Of a DNA stretch of 64,000 bases, positions 8,396 through 16,581 are shown one piece after another (position 1 is the first letter of the stretch; each line of letters starts with the position of its first letter). The position numbers were made by a program, and so were the translations under genes. Below the pieces are notes generated by a model. It made no database searches. It saw nothing but the letters and a program-made list of their open reading frames with translations, and was not told the DNA's origin. Where the stretch lies: NCBI RefSeq assembly GCF_003261635.1, contig NZ_QFXK01000031.1, positions 372,001 to 436,000 of the forward strand, read 5' to 3'. The stretch is from Kribbella monticola. Its GTDB lineage: Bacteria; Actinomycetota; Actinomycetes; Propionibacteriales; Kribbellaceae.

Positions 8396-8461
8396 TCGCT
8401 GGCACGCCACGCACATACCGCTGACACGCACAAGGCCCACCAGCCCCACTCGTGCCAGCGA
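8396..8461. promoter_or_regulatory. 11-bp inverted repeat upstream of the hydrolase pair
   Basis: TCGCTGGCACG (8396-8406) and its exact reverse complement CGTGCCAGCGA (8451-8461) flank a 44-nt spacer. They lie between the hydrolase start (8353) and the stop of the upstream RecB-like gene (8469). They could be half-sites bound by a looping dimer, or a long hairpin that ends transcription of the upstream gene. No T-run follows. Confidence 0.4.
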
Positions 8462-8468
8462 ACCTCCG

Positions 8469-9365
8469 TCAGACGGCTTCGGCGATGTCTGGGGCGGGGA
8501 TGCCGTCGGTTTCGTCGAGGGCGGCCCAGGGATCGCGGGGTGGGGCGACGCGGCGGCCCTGCGGGCAGATCCGGGCGAAGTCGCACCAGCCGCACAGTGG
8601 TGACGGCTCGGGCGGGAAGAGTTCGTCGGCCTGCGCGGGAGTCAGTCCCTCGCGCCACTTCGCTTCGGCCGCGGCGGCGTCGTCCGCGATCGACTCGGCA
8701 CGGCGCTGGTGCCGGGCCAGCGACTGCTCGTCGTGGTCGGCGACCGCGATCGTGTTGGTCGGCAAGTGGTGCAACTCGACCCGCGTACAGGGCCGGTGCA
8801 GCACCCGGCGCGCGCCGAGCACGTACAGCGCCATCGCCAGCGACGACCTGGCATCTGTGCTGGTCAACGGGCGACGGCCGGTCTTGTAGTCGACGATCGC
8901 GAGCTCGGTACCGCCGCTGCCGTCCCGGGCCGGCCGCTCGTCGATCCGGTCCACCCGGCCGCGCAGGCTCGCTCGCTCGGTGGTGAACGCCACGGTCCGC
9001 TCGACCCCGCGAGGCTCGAAGTACGGATCGGCGTTGTGCAGGTAGGTGGCAACCATGTCCGCCGAGCGTTCCCGCCAGACGGCCGACTGGTCGAGATCGC
9101 GGAATCCCTCGTTCCGCCAGCTCGACCGGACCTTGTTCACCGCCTCCACCCCGGTACGCCGGGAGGCCGGCCAGCGCCAGAACTCGGCGAGGACCTCGTG
9201 CACGATCGCGCCGACCGTGTTGTGCGCCCAGGGCGGCCCCTTCGGCGGGCGCGGCGTCTCCAGGTAGGTGTAGCGGTACTTGCGTTTGCAGTCGGCGAAG
9301 TTGAGCAGTTTCGTCGGCGTCGCGACGAACAGCCTCGTCGGCATCCCGGGCAGCATGTCGTTCAT
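8469..9365 (-). CDS. RecB-family (PD-(D/E)XK) nuclease with Cys cluster
   Basis: 298 residues. The N-terminal LFVATPTKLLNFADCKRKY is the opening of PDDEXK_1 / Cas4-like nucleases. The nuclease core appears as RGRVDRIDE...ELAIVDYKTG (motif D...ELxxVDYKTG). A C-terminal C-x-x-C-x5-C (PLCGWCDFARIC) together with the Cys of FADC can hold a 4Fe-4S cluster. These stand-alone actinobacterial proteins are annotated as RecB family exonucleases. No cas genes or repeats are nearby, so a CRISPR role is not supported. The gene starts 22 nt after the MarC gene stop, so it may share that operon. Confidence 0.9.
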   Translation of the reverse strand: MNDMLPGMPTRLFVATPTKLLNFADCKRKYRYTYLETPRPPKGPPWAHNTVGAIVHEVLAEFWRWPASRRTGVEAVNKVRSSWRNEGFRDLDQSAVWRERSADMVATYLHNADPYFEPRGVERTVAFTTERASLRGRVDRIDERPARDGSGGTELAIVDYKTGRRPLTSTDARSSLAMALYVLGARRVLHRPCTRVELHHLPTNTIAVADHDEQSLARHQRRAESIADDAAAAEAKWREGLTPAQADELFPPEPSPLCGWCDFARICPQGRRVAPPRDPWAALDETDGIPAPDIAEAV

Positions 9366-9387
9366 CGGTCAGGCCCTTCGTCCGCCG

Positions 9388-10005
9388 TCAGCCGGCCTGG
9401 ATGAAGTCGGTGACCGCGTCGGCGACCAACTGGACCGCGATCGCGCTCAGCAGCAGACCGGCGATCCGGGTGACCAGCAGGACGCCGTTCTCACCGAGGA
9501 TCCGCATGATCACGCCGGAGAACCGCAGCGTCAGCCACATCACGATGTGGATCAGCACGATGCCGACCGAGATCGCGACGACGTCGGCCAACTTCCCGTC
9601 GGCCTGCTGCACGAACACCATGGTGGCGACGATCGCGCCCGGGCCCGCGAGCAACGGCGTACCGAGCGGGACGAAGGCGATGTTGACGTTCTTCGTCTGG
9701 ACCGGGTCCTCGGCCGTGTCGGTCAGCAACTGCAGCGCGATCAGCAGAAGCAGCAGGCCGCCCGCGCATTGGAGCGCCGGCAGGGTGATGCCCAGGTGTT
9801 GCAGGATCTGCTGACCGAAGGCGGCGAACACCACGATCACGCCGAAGGCGACCAGCACCGCCTGCCAGGCGGCCTTCTTCCGGACCGCGCGCGACTGACC
9901 GGCCGTCAGCGAGATGAACACCGGCACGGTCCCGGGTGGGTCCATGATCACGAACAGCGTGACGAAGACCGAGCTGAGCAACGAGACGTTGATGACGCTG
10001 TTCAC
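9388..10005 (-). CDS. MarC family integral membrane protein
   Basis: 205 residues from a GTG that overlaps the upstream stop (GTGA). There are six hydrophobic segments. The family signature MDPPGTVPVFISLT lies near residue 21, with the internal repeat GAIVATMVFVQ. MarC/UPF0056 proteins are inner-membrane proteins of unresolved function; the old multiple-antibiotic-resistance assignment was withdrawn. Coupling to the PHP phosphoesterase upstream is seen directly. No substrate can be named. Confidence 0.9.
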   Translation of the reverse strand: MNSVINVSLLSSVFVTLFVIMDPPGTVPVFISLTAGQSRAVRKKAAWQAVLVAFGVIVVFAAFGQQILQHLGITLPALQCAGGLLLLLIALQLLTDTAEDPVQTKNVNIAFVPLGTPLLAGPGAIVATMVFVQQADGKLADVVAISVGIVLIHIVMWLTLRFSGVIMRILGENGVLLVTRIAGLLLSAIAVQLVADAVTDFIQAG

Positions 10006-10883
10006 GGCAGGTAGGCCTCGGGGACGGTCGCGTCGGCGGCCGCGGCGTTGGTCTTGGCCACCTCGAGCAGGGCCTCGAACTGCTCGGGCTCGGTGCTGTT
10101 CACTCCCAGCTCGTGGTCGATCTTGCCGGCACCGTGGTGATCGCTGGAGCCGGTGTAGATGATGCCCAGGTTCTGCGCGATCCCGCGCAGCGCGACCCGT
10201 GACGCGGGTGAGTGGTCCTGATGGTCGACCTCGATCCCGGCCAGGCCGTTCTCGGTGACGAAGCGCGCGATCGTCTCCTCGGTGATCACCTTATGGCTGG
10301 ACCTGCCCCACGGATGCGCGATCACCGGCACCCCACCGGCCTCGCGCACGAGGTCGATCGCCCGGCCCGGGTCGATCGCATAGTGCGACACGTGCCCGGG
10401 GCGACCGTCGGCGAGGAAGCGGTCGAACGCCTCTCCGCGGTCGGCGACCGTGCCCCTGGCGACCAGCGCGTCGGCGACATGCGGCCGGCCGACGGACGGC
10501 GTACCGGTTGCCTGGGCGAGCACCTCGTCGACGGTCAGGTCGACGCCGAGTGCGTTGATCCGGGCCACGATCGACGGAATCCGGTCGGTGCGACCGTCAC
10601 GGACCGTGGCGAGCTCCCGCGCGAGCGGCTCGTACGACGGATCCAGCAGGTACGCCAGCAGGTGGACGCTGATGCCGTTGAGCTTGCAGGAGATCTCGAT
10701 CCCGGGGACGAAACCGACCGCGAGGTCCTCTGCGGCCCGGCGACCCTCGGCCCAGCCGTCGGCCGTGTCGTGATCGGTGAGCGCGATCACGTCGAGGCCG
10801 TCCCGCTTCGCGCGCGCGATCAGGACGTCGACCGGGTCGGTGCCGTCCGAGCGGTTCGAATGGGTGTGCAGGTCGATGCGCAC
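10002..10883 (-). CDS. PHP domain phosphoesterase
   Basis: 293 residues from a GTG start. All PHP metal-binding motifs are present: DLHTHSNRSDG (motif 1), ALTDHDTADG (motif 2), PGIEIS, AHPWGR and GSSDHHG near the C-terminus. The layout matches the YciV/RNase AM-type group, which hydrolyses 3',5'-bisphosphonucleotides and short 5' RNA ends with divalent metals. That activity is family knowledge and the exact substrate is inferred. It is the first gene of a unit with marC, and is divergent from the Nudix gene at 10964. Confidence 0.9.
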   Translation of the reverse strand: MRIDLHTHSNRSDGTDPVDVLIARAKRDGLDVIALTDHDTADGWAEGRRAAEDLAVGFVPGIEISCKLNGISVHLLAYLLDPSYEPLARELATVRDGRTDRIPSIVARINALGVDLTVDEVLAQATGTPSVGRPHVADALVARGTVADRGEAFDRFLADGRPGHVSHYAIDPGRAIDLVREAGGVPVIAHPWGRSSHKVITEETIARFVTENGLAGIEVDHQDHSPASRVALRGIAQNLGIIYTGSSDHHGAGKIDHELGVNSTEPEQFEALLEVAKTNAAAADATVPEAYLP

Positions 10884-10963
10884 GAGCGATCGGGATCCTT
10901 TCTCTGGACAACTGTCAGCAGTGATGCTATCCGTGTCCGCCCGTTGCTCTTATGGTTCTCCAC

Positions 10964-11368
10964 ATGGATGGCGACCGCGTCGAGTGTGTCGGGGCTCTCG
11001 TGTACGACGACGAGCACCGGTTGCTGCTCGTCCAGCGGGCGAACGAGCCGGGCCGCGGACTGTGGTCGCTCCCCGGCGGCCGGGTCGAACCGGGCGAGGA
11101 CGACTCGACCGCGCTGACCCGCGAGGTCGCGGAGGAAACCGGGCTCGCGGTCGAGGTCGGTTCGCTGGTCGGCGAGGTAGAACGCGATGCTCCGGGCGGC
11201 CGCCTGTATGTGATCCGCGACTACGAAGCGGTCCCGGTCGGCGGCGTACTGACAGCCGGCGACGACGCCTCCGCCGCCAAGTTCGTCAGCCGGGAAGAAT
11301 TCGAGAACCTCCCCACCACCACGCTCCTGGCCTCCACTCTCGCCCAATGGAACGCCCTCCCGGGCTGA
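10964..11368 (+). CDS. Nudix hydrolase
   Basis: 134 residues from the ATG at 10964; another ATG at 10952 adds four residues and neither has a clear RBS, so a leaderless mRNA is possible. A complete Nudix box is visible: G(x5)E(x7)REVAEETGL, within GGRVEPGEDDSTALTREVAE. The N-terminal VGALVYDDEHRLLLVQR and LWSLPGG are standard for the MutT/ADP-ribose group. The enzyme hydrolyses a nucleoside diphosphate linked to another moiety; the substrate cannot be read from the sequence. It is convergent with the AraC regulator, with a 13-nt gap. Confidence 0.92.
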   Translation: MDGDRVECVGALVYDDEHRLLLVQRANEPGRGLWSLPGGRVEPGEDDSTALTREVAEETGLAVEVGSLVGEVERDAPGGRLYVIRDYEAVPVGGVLTAGDDASAAKFVSREEFENLPTTTLLASTLAQWNALPG

Positions 11369-11381
11369 GGCGCAGCAGATT

Positions 11382-12131
11382 TCAGCAGGTGGTGACCGGG
11401 ACGCGGCCGGCGGCGAAGGCTCCCGGCGTCACGCGCATGATGCTGCGGAACTCTGCGACGAGATGTGACTGATCGAAGTACCCGGCCTCCGTCGCGATCC
11501 TCGACCAGGAACCCGCGCGCCCGAGCACGCTCCGTACGCGGTTGATCCGCGCGAAGTGCTTCGGCGAGATACCCACCGCCTCGGTGAACACCCGACGCAG
11601 GTAGCGCTCGCTCACACCAGCACGACCAGCCGCCTGCCCGACCCGGCCACCCGCCGACAACTCTTCGATCGCTCCGAGGACGAGCTGCGAGCGCCCAGAC
11701 CGACCCTGCCGATCCGGCGCCTTCGCAGCCAACTGCCGCGCGAGCAGGTCCACCGCTTGGTCGGGTTCGTCTCGACGCTCGGTCAGTTCTGCGGCCAGCG
11801 ACGTAGCGGCAGTCCCCCACAGCTCGGTCAGCGGCACCACTCGATCGACCAACTCGTCCCCGCCCACGCCCAGCAGCGACCTGACGTGCCCCGGCTGGAC
11901 CCGCAACCGCACGAGCGCCGGCAGTTCCTTCTTCGCCTGGTACGACGCCTTGGTACGCGGGCCGGCCACGAGTACGTCGGAATCGCCCGCGGCCGTCATC
12001 CGCCAGACGACGGTCGTCGCCGGATCCGGCGGCAGTACGAGGACCTGCGAGTCGCCGACGCTGAGGTCGTCGTCGTACGCGGTTGTCGCCGTCGAAGACC
12101 TGACGCCGAGCTCCTCGATCCATGTCGTCAC
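11382..12131 (-). CDS. AraC family transcriptional regulator
   Basis: 249 residues from a GTG. The C-terminal 90 residues carry two helix-turn-helix motifs (VGQAAGRAGVSERYLRRVFTEAVGISPKHFARINR and WSRIATEAGYFDQSHLVAEFRS) typical of AraC/XylS. The N-terminal part (about 1-150) is a sensing domain without a recognised ligand pocket. It is transcribed divergently from the NmrA-like oxidoreductase at 12216, with an 84-bp shared promoter region, so that gene is its likely target. No clear palindrome was found in the gap. Confidence 0.92.
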   Translation of the reverse strand: MTTWIEELGVRSSTATTAYDDDLSVGDSQVLVLPPDPATTVVWRMTAAGDSDVLVAGPRTKASYQAKKELPALVRLRVQPGHVRSLLGVGGDELVDRVVPLTELWGTAATSLAAELTERRDEPDQAVDLLARQLAAKAPDRQGRSGRSQLVLGAIEELSAGGRVGQAAGRAGVSERYLRRVFTEAVGISPKHFARINRVRSVLGRAGSWSRIATEAGYFDQSHLVAEFRSIMRVTPGAFAAGRVPVTTC

Positions 12132-12215
12132 CTCTCGAGCGTAGCCAGGTGACGGCAGTCGGCGTAGTACCGAAAGTTCCTATCCGTGGGACCTCTCGCT
12201 GACGACAGTGGTGGC

Positions 12216-13052
12216 ATGTTTCTGATCACGGGTGCGAGCGGCACCATTGGTAGCGAGGTCCTCCGGCAATTGGTTGCTCAAGGCAACACGGCTCGCGCGA
12301 TGACACGTAATCCACTGACCCCTGGGATGCCGATCGACGTAGTACAAGGGGATTTCGAGAAGCCTGAGTCGTTGGCGGAAGCGGTTGACGGAGTCGAATC
12401 GGTGTTTTTGCTGAGTGCCCCTGGGCCGTGGGTGCCGGAGCATGATCGGGCAATGGTGCGGGCGGCGAGCGCGGCCGGCGTACGGAAGATCGTCAAGCTG
12501 TCCGCGATCGGCGGCTCGGACGAGAAGTTGCCCGGGAGCTGGCATGTCGACGGTGAGCAGGCAGTTCGCGAAAGTGGGCTGGCGTGGACGATTCTGCGGC
12601 CAGCGGGGTTCGCCTCGAACGCGCTGCGCTGGGCGCCGGCAGTGCGGGCCGGTCAGCCCGTCCCCAATCTGACCGGCTCCGGGCGGCATGCCTTCGTCGA
12701 TCCTCGCGATGTGGCGGCTGTTGCCGTCGACGCGCTCCCGCTTGGCTCGTACGACGGCGAGGTGCTCACGCTGACCGGCCCCGAACTGCTCAGCGTGCCC
12801 GAGCAGGTGGCACAGCTGTCCGCAGTACTACGGCACGAGGTCGGCGTGGTCGACGTACCGCCGTCGATCGCCGAGGAGCAGATGCTCGCCGCGGGCTTCC
12901 ACGAGGCGGTAGTAACAGTGGCCCTTCGAGGCGCCGAGCTGATCCGCACGGGCGGCGCCGAAACCCTCACCACCGATGTCGAGCGGGTGCTCGGCCGCCC
13001 GCCCGGCACCTTCCGCGCCTGGCTGGAAACCCATCGCGCCGCCTTCGCCTGA
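12216..13052 (+). CDS. NmrA-like NAD(P)-binding oxidoreductase or regulator
   Basis: 278 residues from ATG 12216. An upstream in-frame GTG at 12186 was rejected because the Rossmann motif should start near residue 1 (FLITGASGTIGSEV, GxxGxxG). The protein follows the atypical SDR/NmrA pattern: FLLSAPGPW, TILRPAGFASNAL in place of YxxxK, and a C-terminal domain resembling quinone reductase QorB-type proteins. It probably binds NADPH and reduces a quinone or acts as a redox sensor. It is divergent from an AraC regulator, and its stop lies 17 nt before the GNAT gene, which may be co-transcribed. Confidence 0.88.
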   Translation: MFLITGASGTIGSEVLRQLVAQGNTARAMTRNPLTPGMPIDVVQGDFEKPESLAEAVDGVESVFLLSAPGPWVPEHDRAMVRAASAAGVRKIVKLSAIGGSDEKLPGSWHVDGEQAVRESGLAWTILRPAGFASNALRWAPAVRAGQPVPNLTGSGRHAFVDPRDVAAVAVDALPLGSYDGEVLTLTGPELLSVPEQVAQLSAVLRHEVGVVDVPPSIAEEQMLAAGFHEAVVTVALRGAELIRTGGAETLTTDVERVLGRPPGTFRAWLETHRAAFA

Positions 13053-13069
13053 TCGGTGAAACTGGCTGG

Positions 13070-13855
13070 ATGGATGCGGCTGAGGTGGTGCGGGCGATCG
13101 AGCGCAATGCTGCTGAGCTGTTGATGCGGATGGGCACGGTCGGTGGTGGGGAGCAGCGGGAGACCGGCGGGGTGCGGTGGACCATCGGTGGGTCGCCGCT
13201 CGACTATCACAACGCTGTGGTCGAGGCCGACTTGTGGCCTGAGACAGCGGATTCGGCGATCACCGAGTCGCTGCGGTTGATGGACTCCCACCGGGTGCCC
13301 GGGACCTGGCATGTCGGGCCGTCGATGCGACCGGCGGATCTCGGCGAGCGGCTGGTGCGGGCCGGTTTCACGGCCGATGGAAGCGAGCCGGGGATGGCGG
13401 TCGAGCTCACCCAATTGGTCTCTCCGCGCCCGCTGGATGATCTACGGATCACCCGGGTCGAGGACGACTCGGACCTTGCGGTCTGGCAGGCGACGTTGGC
13501 GCGCGGCTTCGGGGAGGGCGAGAAGGAGGCCCGTTGGGTGGCGGAGATCTACCGGCGCGAAGGCTACGGCGACCCCTGGCGGCACTACCTCGGCTGGCTG
13601 AACGGTGAACCAGTCGCGACCACCACCATCTTCCTCGCGGCCGGAGTCGCCGGGGTCTACTTCGTGATGACCGTCCCCGAAGCCCGTCGCCGCGGCATCG
13701 GCGCCGCCATCACCCACGCCGCGTTGCGCGAGGCCCGCGACTCCGGCATCGCGTACGGCGTACTGGGCTCGTCCTCTGCAGGACGTCCCGTGTACGCCGG
13801 ACTCGGCTTCCGCGAGTACTGCACGATCGAGCTCTACCAGTGGTCAGCGAACTGA
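13070..13855 (+). CDS. GNAT family N-acetyltransferase
   Basis: 261 residues from ATG 13070, chosen because upstream in-frame sequence is a shadow of the NmrA-like gene. The C-terminal 140 residues form the GNAT fold, with the acetyl-CoA loop in VPEARRRGIGAAITHAAL and the terminal YAGLGF motif. The N-terminal 110 residues are a second, degenerate domain of the same family, as in mycothiol-synthase-like duplications. The acceptor is unknown. The 3' end overlaps the convergent lipoprotein gene by 12 nt. Confidence 0.9.
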   Translation: MDAAEVVRAIERNAAELLMRMGTVGGGEQRETGGVRWTIGGSPLDYHNAVVEADLWPETADSAITESLRLMDSHRVPGTWHVGPSMRPADLGERLVRAGFTADGSEPGMAVELTQLVSPRPLDDLRITRVEDDSDLAVWQATLARGFGEGEKEARWVAEIYRREGYGDPWRHYLGWLNGEPVATTTIFLAAGVAGVYFVMTVPEARRRGIGAAITHAALREARDSGIAYGVLGSSSAGRPVYAGLGFREYCTIELYQWSAN

Positions 13856-14272
13856 CGGCGATGGGGAGCTGGGGAGATCTCGCCGCTTGACCAGCGTCCC
13901 GTCGGCTTGCGGGATCAGGTCGACCTGCTCGCCACAGTCGCAGCCTTTCCCGGTGGGACGTCTGAGGCTCAGATCATCGAGCTGATAGGACGCACGCATC
14001 TTTGCGCCCACAAAGGTCTCAAGCCTGATCGAGGCATGGTCGTACACCTCTTGCGACATCACCCAGACACCTGGCTGCTGGGTATTCAGAGCTTTCGAGT
14101 CACCACAGCCGTCATTGAGGCACACCCGCACCGAGTCGACCTCAGACCTGAACGAACTCACATCAATCACCACCGGCGGCCCACACGGCTTGCAAGCGAC
14201 CACGTCCGTACACCCGGCAACGAGTAGCACCACCAACTCCAGGGCGAGCAGCATTCGAGAGAAGTCCCTCAT
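13844..14272 (-). CDS. Small Cys-rich lipoprotein of unknown function
   Basis: 142 residues from the ATG at 14272. The signal peptide ends in a lipobox (LLVAGC21), so the mature protein should be diacylated and held on the outer face of the membrane. The mature part has further cysteines (C-x-x-C in ACKPCGPP, CLNDGCG and GCDCG), which could form disulfides or bind metal. No family was recognised. It is convergent with the GNAT gene. Nothing identifiable lies in the roughly 200 bp upstream except a moderately lower GC content. Confidence 0.75.
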   Translation of the reverse strand: MRDFSRMLLALELVVLLVAGCTDVVACKPCGPPVVIDVSSFRSEVDSVRVCLNDGCGDSKALNTQQPGVWVMSQEVYDHASIRLETFVGAKMRASYQLDDLSLRRPTGKGCDCGEQVDLIPQADGTLVKRRDLPSSPSPSVR

Positions 14273-14485
14273 GCTGCAGCCCACGGACGCCGCCAGCTCG
14301 CCTTCAACAACAGAGGCTCCGTTGAAACAGCTTCATGTGCCCTCCAGCGGCGGTTCCTGTCGGGCGAAGGTACGCCCAGAAGACTTTCTCTGGACAGGCG
14401 TTGCGCCGGCAACTGCACCTTAATGCAACAGGCTTATCGGTTCCCGTAGGCACATCGCAAGCAACTTGCGCCCTGCCGGACCGGC

Positions 14486-14932
14486 TCAGCGAGGTGTGTG
14501 TTCGTTCGCGGGTGACGTCTGAGGCTCCGGGGCGGTCGGTGCCGCTTCGGAGCGGTTGACGCGGAACAGGAGGTAAGCGTCGATCGCGACAACGAGCGCC
14601 GTCAGGCCGTGGATGCCGAGGGCGGTCGCGACTGAGCCGCCGTGAGTGAGAACAGTGATCATGTCGACGATCGGGATGAGGGTGACGATCGCCATCGTGA
14701 TCGCGGTCGCGCGTCGCTCGCCGGCGACGAACAGCGCCAGCAGGACCACGCCGAGGGCCAGGTCACGAATCCCCTTGACAGGGAAGTAGCCCGCCGCCAC
14801 CCCGGTCGGCCAGGGGTCGATCCCGAAACCACTCGCGGCACCGGCGCCGTCGAAGATGAATCGGAGACCGAACGACATCGGAAAGAGCGCGAGGGCGACG
14901 GTCAGGATTGTGGTGAAACGACGCAGGGACAT
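14486..14932 (-). CDS. DUF4267 small membrane protein
   Basis: 148 residues with four hydrophobic segments (about 8-25, 45-68, 74-95 and 102-122), containing the DUF4267 pattern YFPVKGIRDLALGVVLL and GERRATAITMA. Function is unknown. It is transcribed divergently from a TetR regulator, and the shared 90-bp gap is filled with CTAGC-type inverted repeats, so it is almost certainly the regulator's main target. The C-terminal 25 residues are Pro/Thr-rich and polar. Confidence 0.88.
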   Translation of the reverse strand: MSLRRFTTILTVALALFPMSFGLRFIFDGAGAASGFGIDPWPTGVAAGYFPVKGIRDLALGVVLLALFVAGERRATAITMAIVTLIPIVDMITVLTHGGSVATALGIHGLTALVVAIDAYLLFRVNRSEAAPTAPEPQTSPANEHTPR

Positions 14933-14947
14933 CTTCAGCTCCAGTTT

Positions 14948-15011
14948 CTAGCGTTGCTAGTATTTCGGTCAACGCTAGCCGAACTAGCGCTAGATTGTCT
15001 AGCGCTGCTAG
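14948..15011. promoter_or_regulatory. Array of CTAGC inverted-repeat operators between DUF4267 and TetR genes
   Basis: CTAGCGTTGCTAG (14948-14960) and CTAGCGCTGCTAG (14999-15011) are near-identical inverted repeats. Between them CTAGC (14975-14979) is followed by CTAGCGCTAG (14984-14993), a perfect 10-bp palindrome. The array covers the whole divergent promoter region. A TetR dimer binding here would repress both genes; this is inferred from position and symmetry. Confidence 0.75.
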
Positions 15012-15021
15012 ATTCGAGCCC

Positions 15022-15597
15022 ATGGTGGAGTCACGGAAAGAGCGGGAACGGGCCGAACGCGGCCGGCTGATCGTCGCCGCCGCGCGAGAGCTGGCCGAGG
15101 CGGAGGGCTGGGACGCGGTCACCACCCGCAAGCTGGCCGAGAAGGTGGAGTACAGCCAGCCCGTCCTCTACAGCCACTTCAAGAACATGGACGCCATCGC
15201 AGCCACGGTCGCGTTGGAAGGCTTCGAAGAACTAGCCGGCGTACTACGTGCTGCCACTTCGGCCGCAACCACACCGACCGAGGCGCTCCGCGCTCTTGCG
15301 CGCGCCTACTGCGCCTTCGCCACCGAGCACCCCGCCCTGTACGACGCGATGTTCGTCCGCCGCACCGACCTGACCTTCGGCACCGGCGAGACCCCGGCAC
15401 CGATGCGAGCCGCCTTCGAAGCTTTCCACGAAACCGTCGAGCCCTTCGCCGGAGCAGAACACGAAGCCCTCACCGAACTCTTCTGGAGCTCCCTCCACGG
15501 CCTCACCACCCTCGCCCGCACCCATCGCCTCCGCCCGACCCACCACGAAGAACGCCTGGACCTCCTGATCGACCTGATCACAACCGGCTCCAGCTGA
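15022..15597 (+). CDS. TetR family transcriptional regulator
   Basis: 191 residues from ATG 15022, which lies 10 nt after the last operator repeat; an in-frame TTG at 14995 is inside the operator array and unlikely. The N-terminal TetR helix-turn-helix reads LAEAEGWDAVTTRKLAEKVEYSQPVLYSHFKN. The C-terminal domain is of the WHG type (TetR_C_33-like, with FWSSLHGLTTL). It is predicted to bind the CTAGCGnTGCTAG sites and control itself and the DUF4267 gene. The ligand is unknown. Confidence 0.93.
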   Translation: MVESRKERERAERGRLIVAAARELAEAEGWDAVTTRKLAEKVEYSQPVLYSHFKNMDAIAATVALEGFEELAGVLRAATSAATTPTEALRALARAYCAFATEHPALYDAMFVRRTDLTFGTGETPAPMRAAFEAFHETVEPFAGAEHEALTELFWSSLHGLTTLARTHRLRPTHHEERLDLLIDLITTGSS

Positions 15598-15759
15598 CCG
15601 AGAGCTGTATCGGAAGACGAAGGGCAGGGCTCAGATTCAGTTAGCCCGGGCCCCCGGTGCGCCGGACCTAGCGTCTTGCGCGAGGCAGCACGCGGCGCAA
15701 CGGAGGAGCGCCTTAGCTAGGGGTGGGGAGCGGCGGCGTAGGAGTTGCGGGGGGCGGGG

Positions 15760-16347
15760 TTAGCTGTTCCAGTGGTGGATTACTGGGGAGCCTCGTTCCC
15801 AGCCCAGGACTGAGACGGTGGCCGTGTTGAGGACGAAGTGGCGGCCTTCGGTGACGTCCAGTTCCAGCCAGCGCGCCGTCAGAGCGCGGAGGGCGTGGGA
15901 GTGGCCGAAGACGAGGACGTCTCCGTCGACGGCGGCGATGCGGGCGTTGACCCGGTCGAGGCGAGCAGCTACCTGGGCAGCGGTTTCGCCATTGGGTACG
16001 GGATTCGCCCAGACCGTCCAGCCAGGGACGGTCTCGCGGATCTCCGCGGTGGTGATGCCTTCGTAGTCGCCATAGTTCCATTCGACCAGGTCGTCGTCGA
16101 CCTCGGCATCCGGGAAGCCGGCGAGTTCCGCCGTACGCCGAGCGCGTTGGCGCGGGCTGGTCAGTACCAGGTCGAACTGCTCGCCCGCCAGCCGTTCCTT
16201 CAGCGAGGCGGCAATTCGTTCGCCCTCCTCGGTAAGCGGCAGGTCGGTCGTCGACGTGTGGCGTCCCGACTTGCTCCATTCGGTTTCGCCGTGCCGGACC
16301 AGCCAGAGCCGGTCCTCCCGTTCTGCTGATTGCCCGTGTGTCGTCAC
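15760..16347 (-). CDS. Histidine phosphatase superfamily protein
   Basis: 195 residues from a GTG at 16347; an ATG at 16380 would add 11 residues and neither has a clear RBS. The catalytic RHG motif is in LWLVRHGETEWS (phospho-acceptor His). The second Arg is in TSPRQRARRTAEL, the acid in VEWNYGDYEG, and the second His in VFGHSHALRAL. This is a phosphoglycerate-mutase-like phosphatase; close relatives are broad acid phosphatases. About 160 bp downstream (15598-15759) separate it from the TetR gene and hold nothing recognisable. Confidence 0.92.
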   Translation of the reverse strand: MTTHGQSAEREDRLWLVRHGETEWSKSGRHTSTTDLPLTEEGERIAASLKERLAGEQFDLVLTSPRQRARRTAELAGFPDAEVDDDLVEWNYGDYEGITTAEIRETVPGWTVWANPVPNGETAAQVAARLDRVNARIAAVDGDVLVFGHSHALRALTARWLELDVTEGRHFVLNTATVSVLGWERGSPVIHHWNS

Positions 16348-16514
16348 GCGTTCATGGTTGCAGACGAGCAAGTTCAGCATCGCCGGCGGACCGCTGCGGC
16401 GAGCCCGAAGAGCAAGCCGTCCTCAACCTCGCATCCACCGGTCCCGCGCTGCGACAGAGCGTGACGGACACCGCCGAGGCCTTGACCGAACCGGTCCGGA
16501 CAGGGCAAGGTCGA

Positions 16515-16536
16515 AAAGTGTAAGCGCTTCCACTTT
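16515..16536. promoter_or_regulatory. LacI-type operator
   Basis: A 22-bp near-perfect palindrome centred on AGCGCT; the core half-sites are AAGTGTAAGC and GCTTCCACTT (16516-16535), with one mismatched pair. It has the TnnAnCGnTnnnA style of LacI-family sites and lies 46 bp before the LacI gene. It probably serves autoregulation and control of the whole downstream sugar locus. Confidence 0.85.
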
Positions 16537-16581
16537 CACTATGGGAGCTCGTCCGGCAACGAGCGCAGGAGGACTCGCCCG

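Noticed and set aside
8469..9365. Cas4-like nuclease as a sign of CRISPR or defence
   Set aside because: No cas genes, repeats or defence partners around it; stand-alone RecB-like proteins are common in actinobacteria.
14285..14485. Possible small gene or RNA between the lipoprotein and DUF4267 genes
   Set aside because: No convincing RBS plus frame; only short GTTGC/GCAAC repeats, too weak to call.
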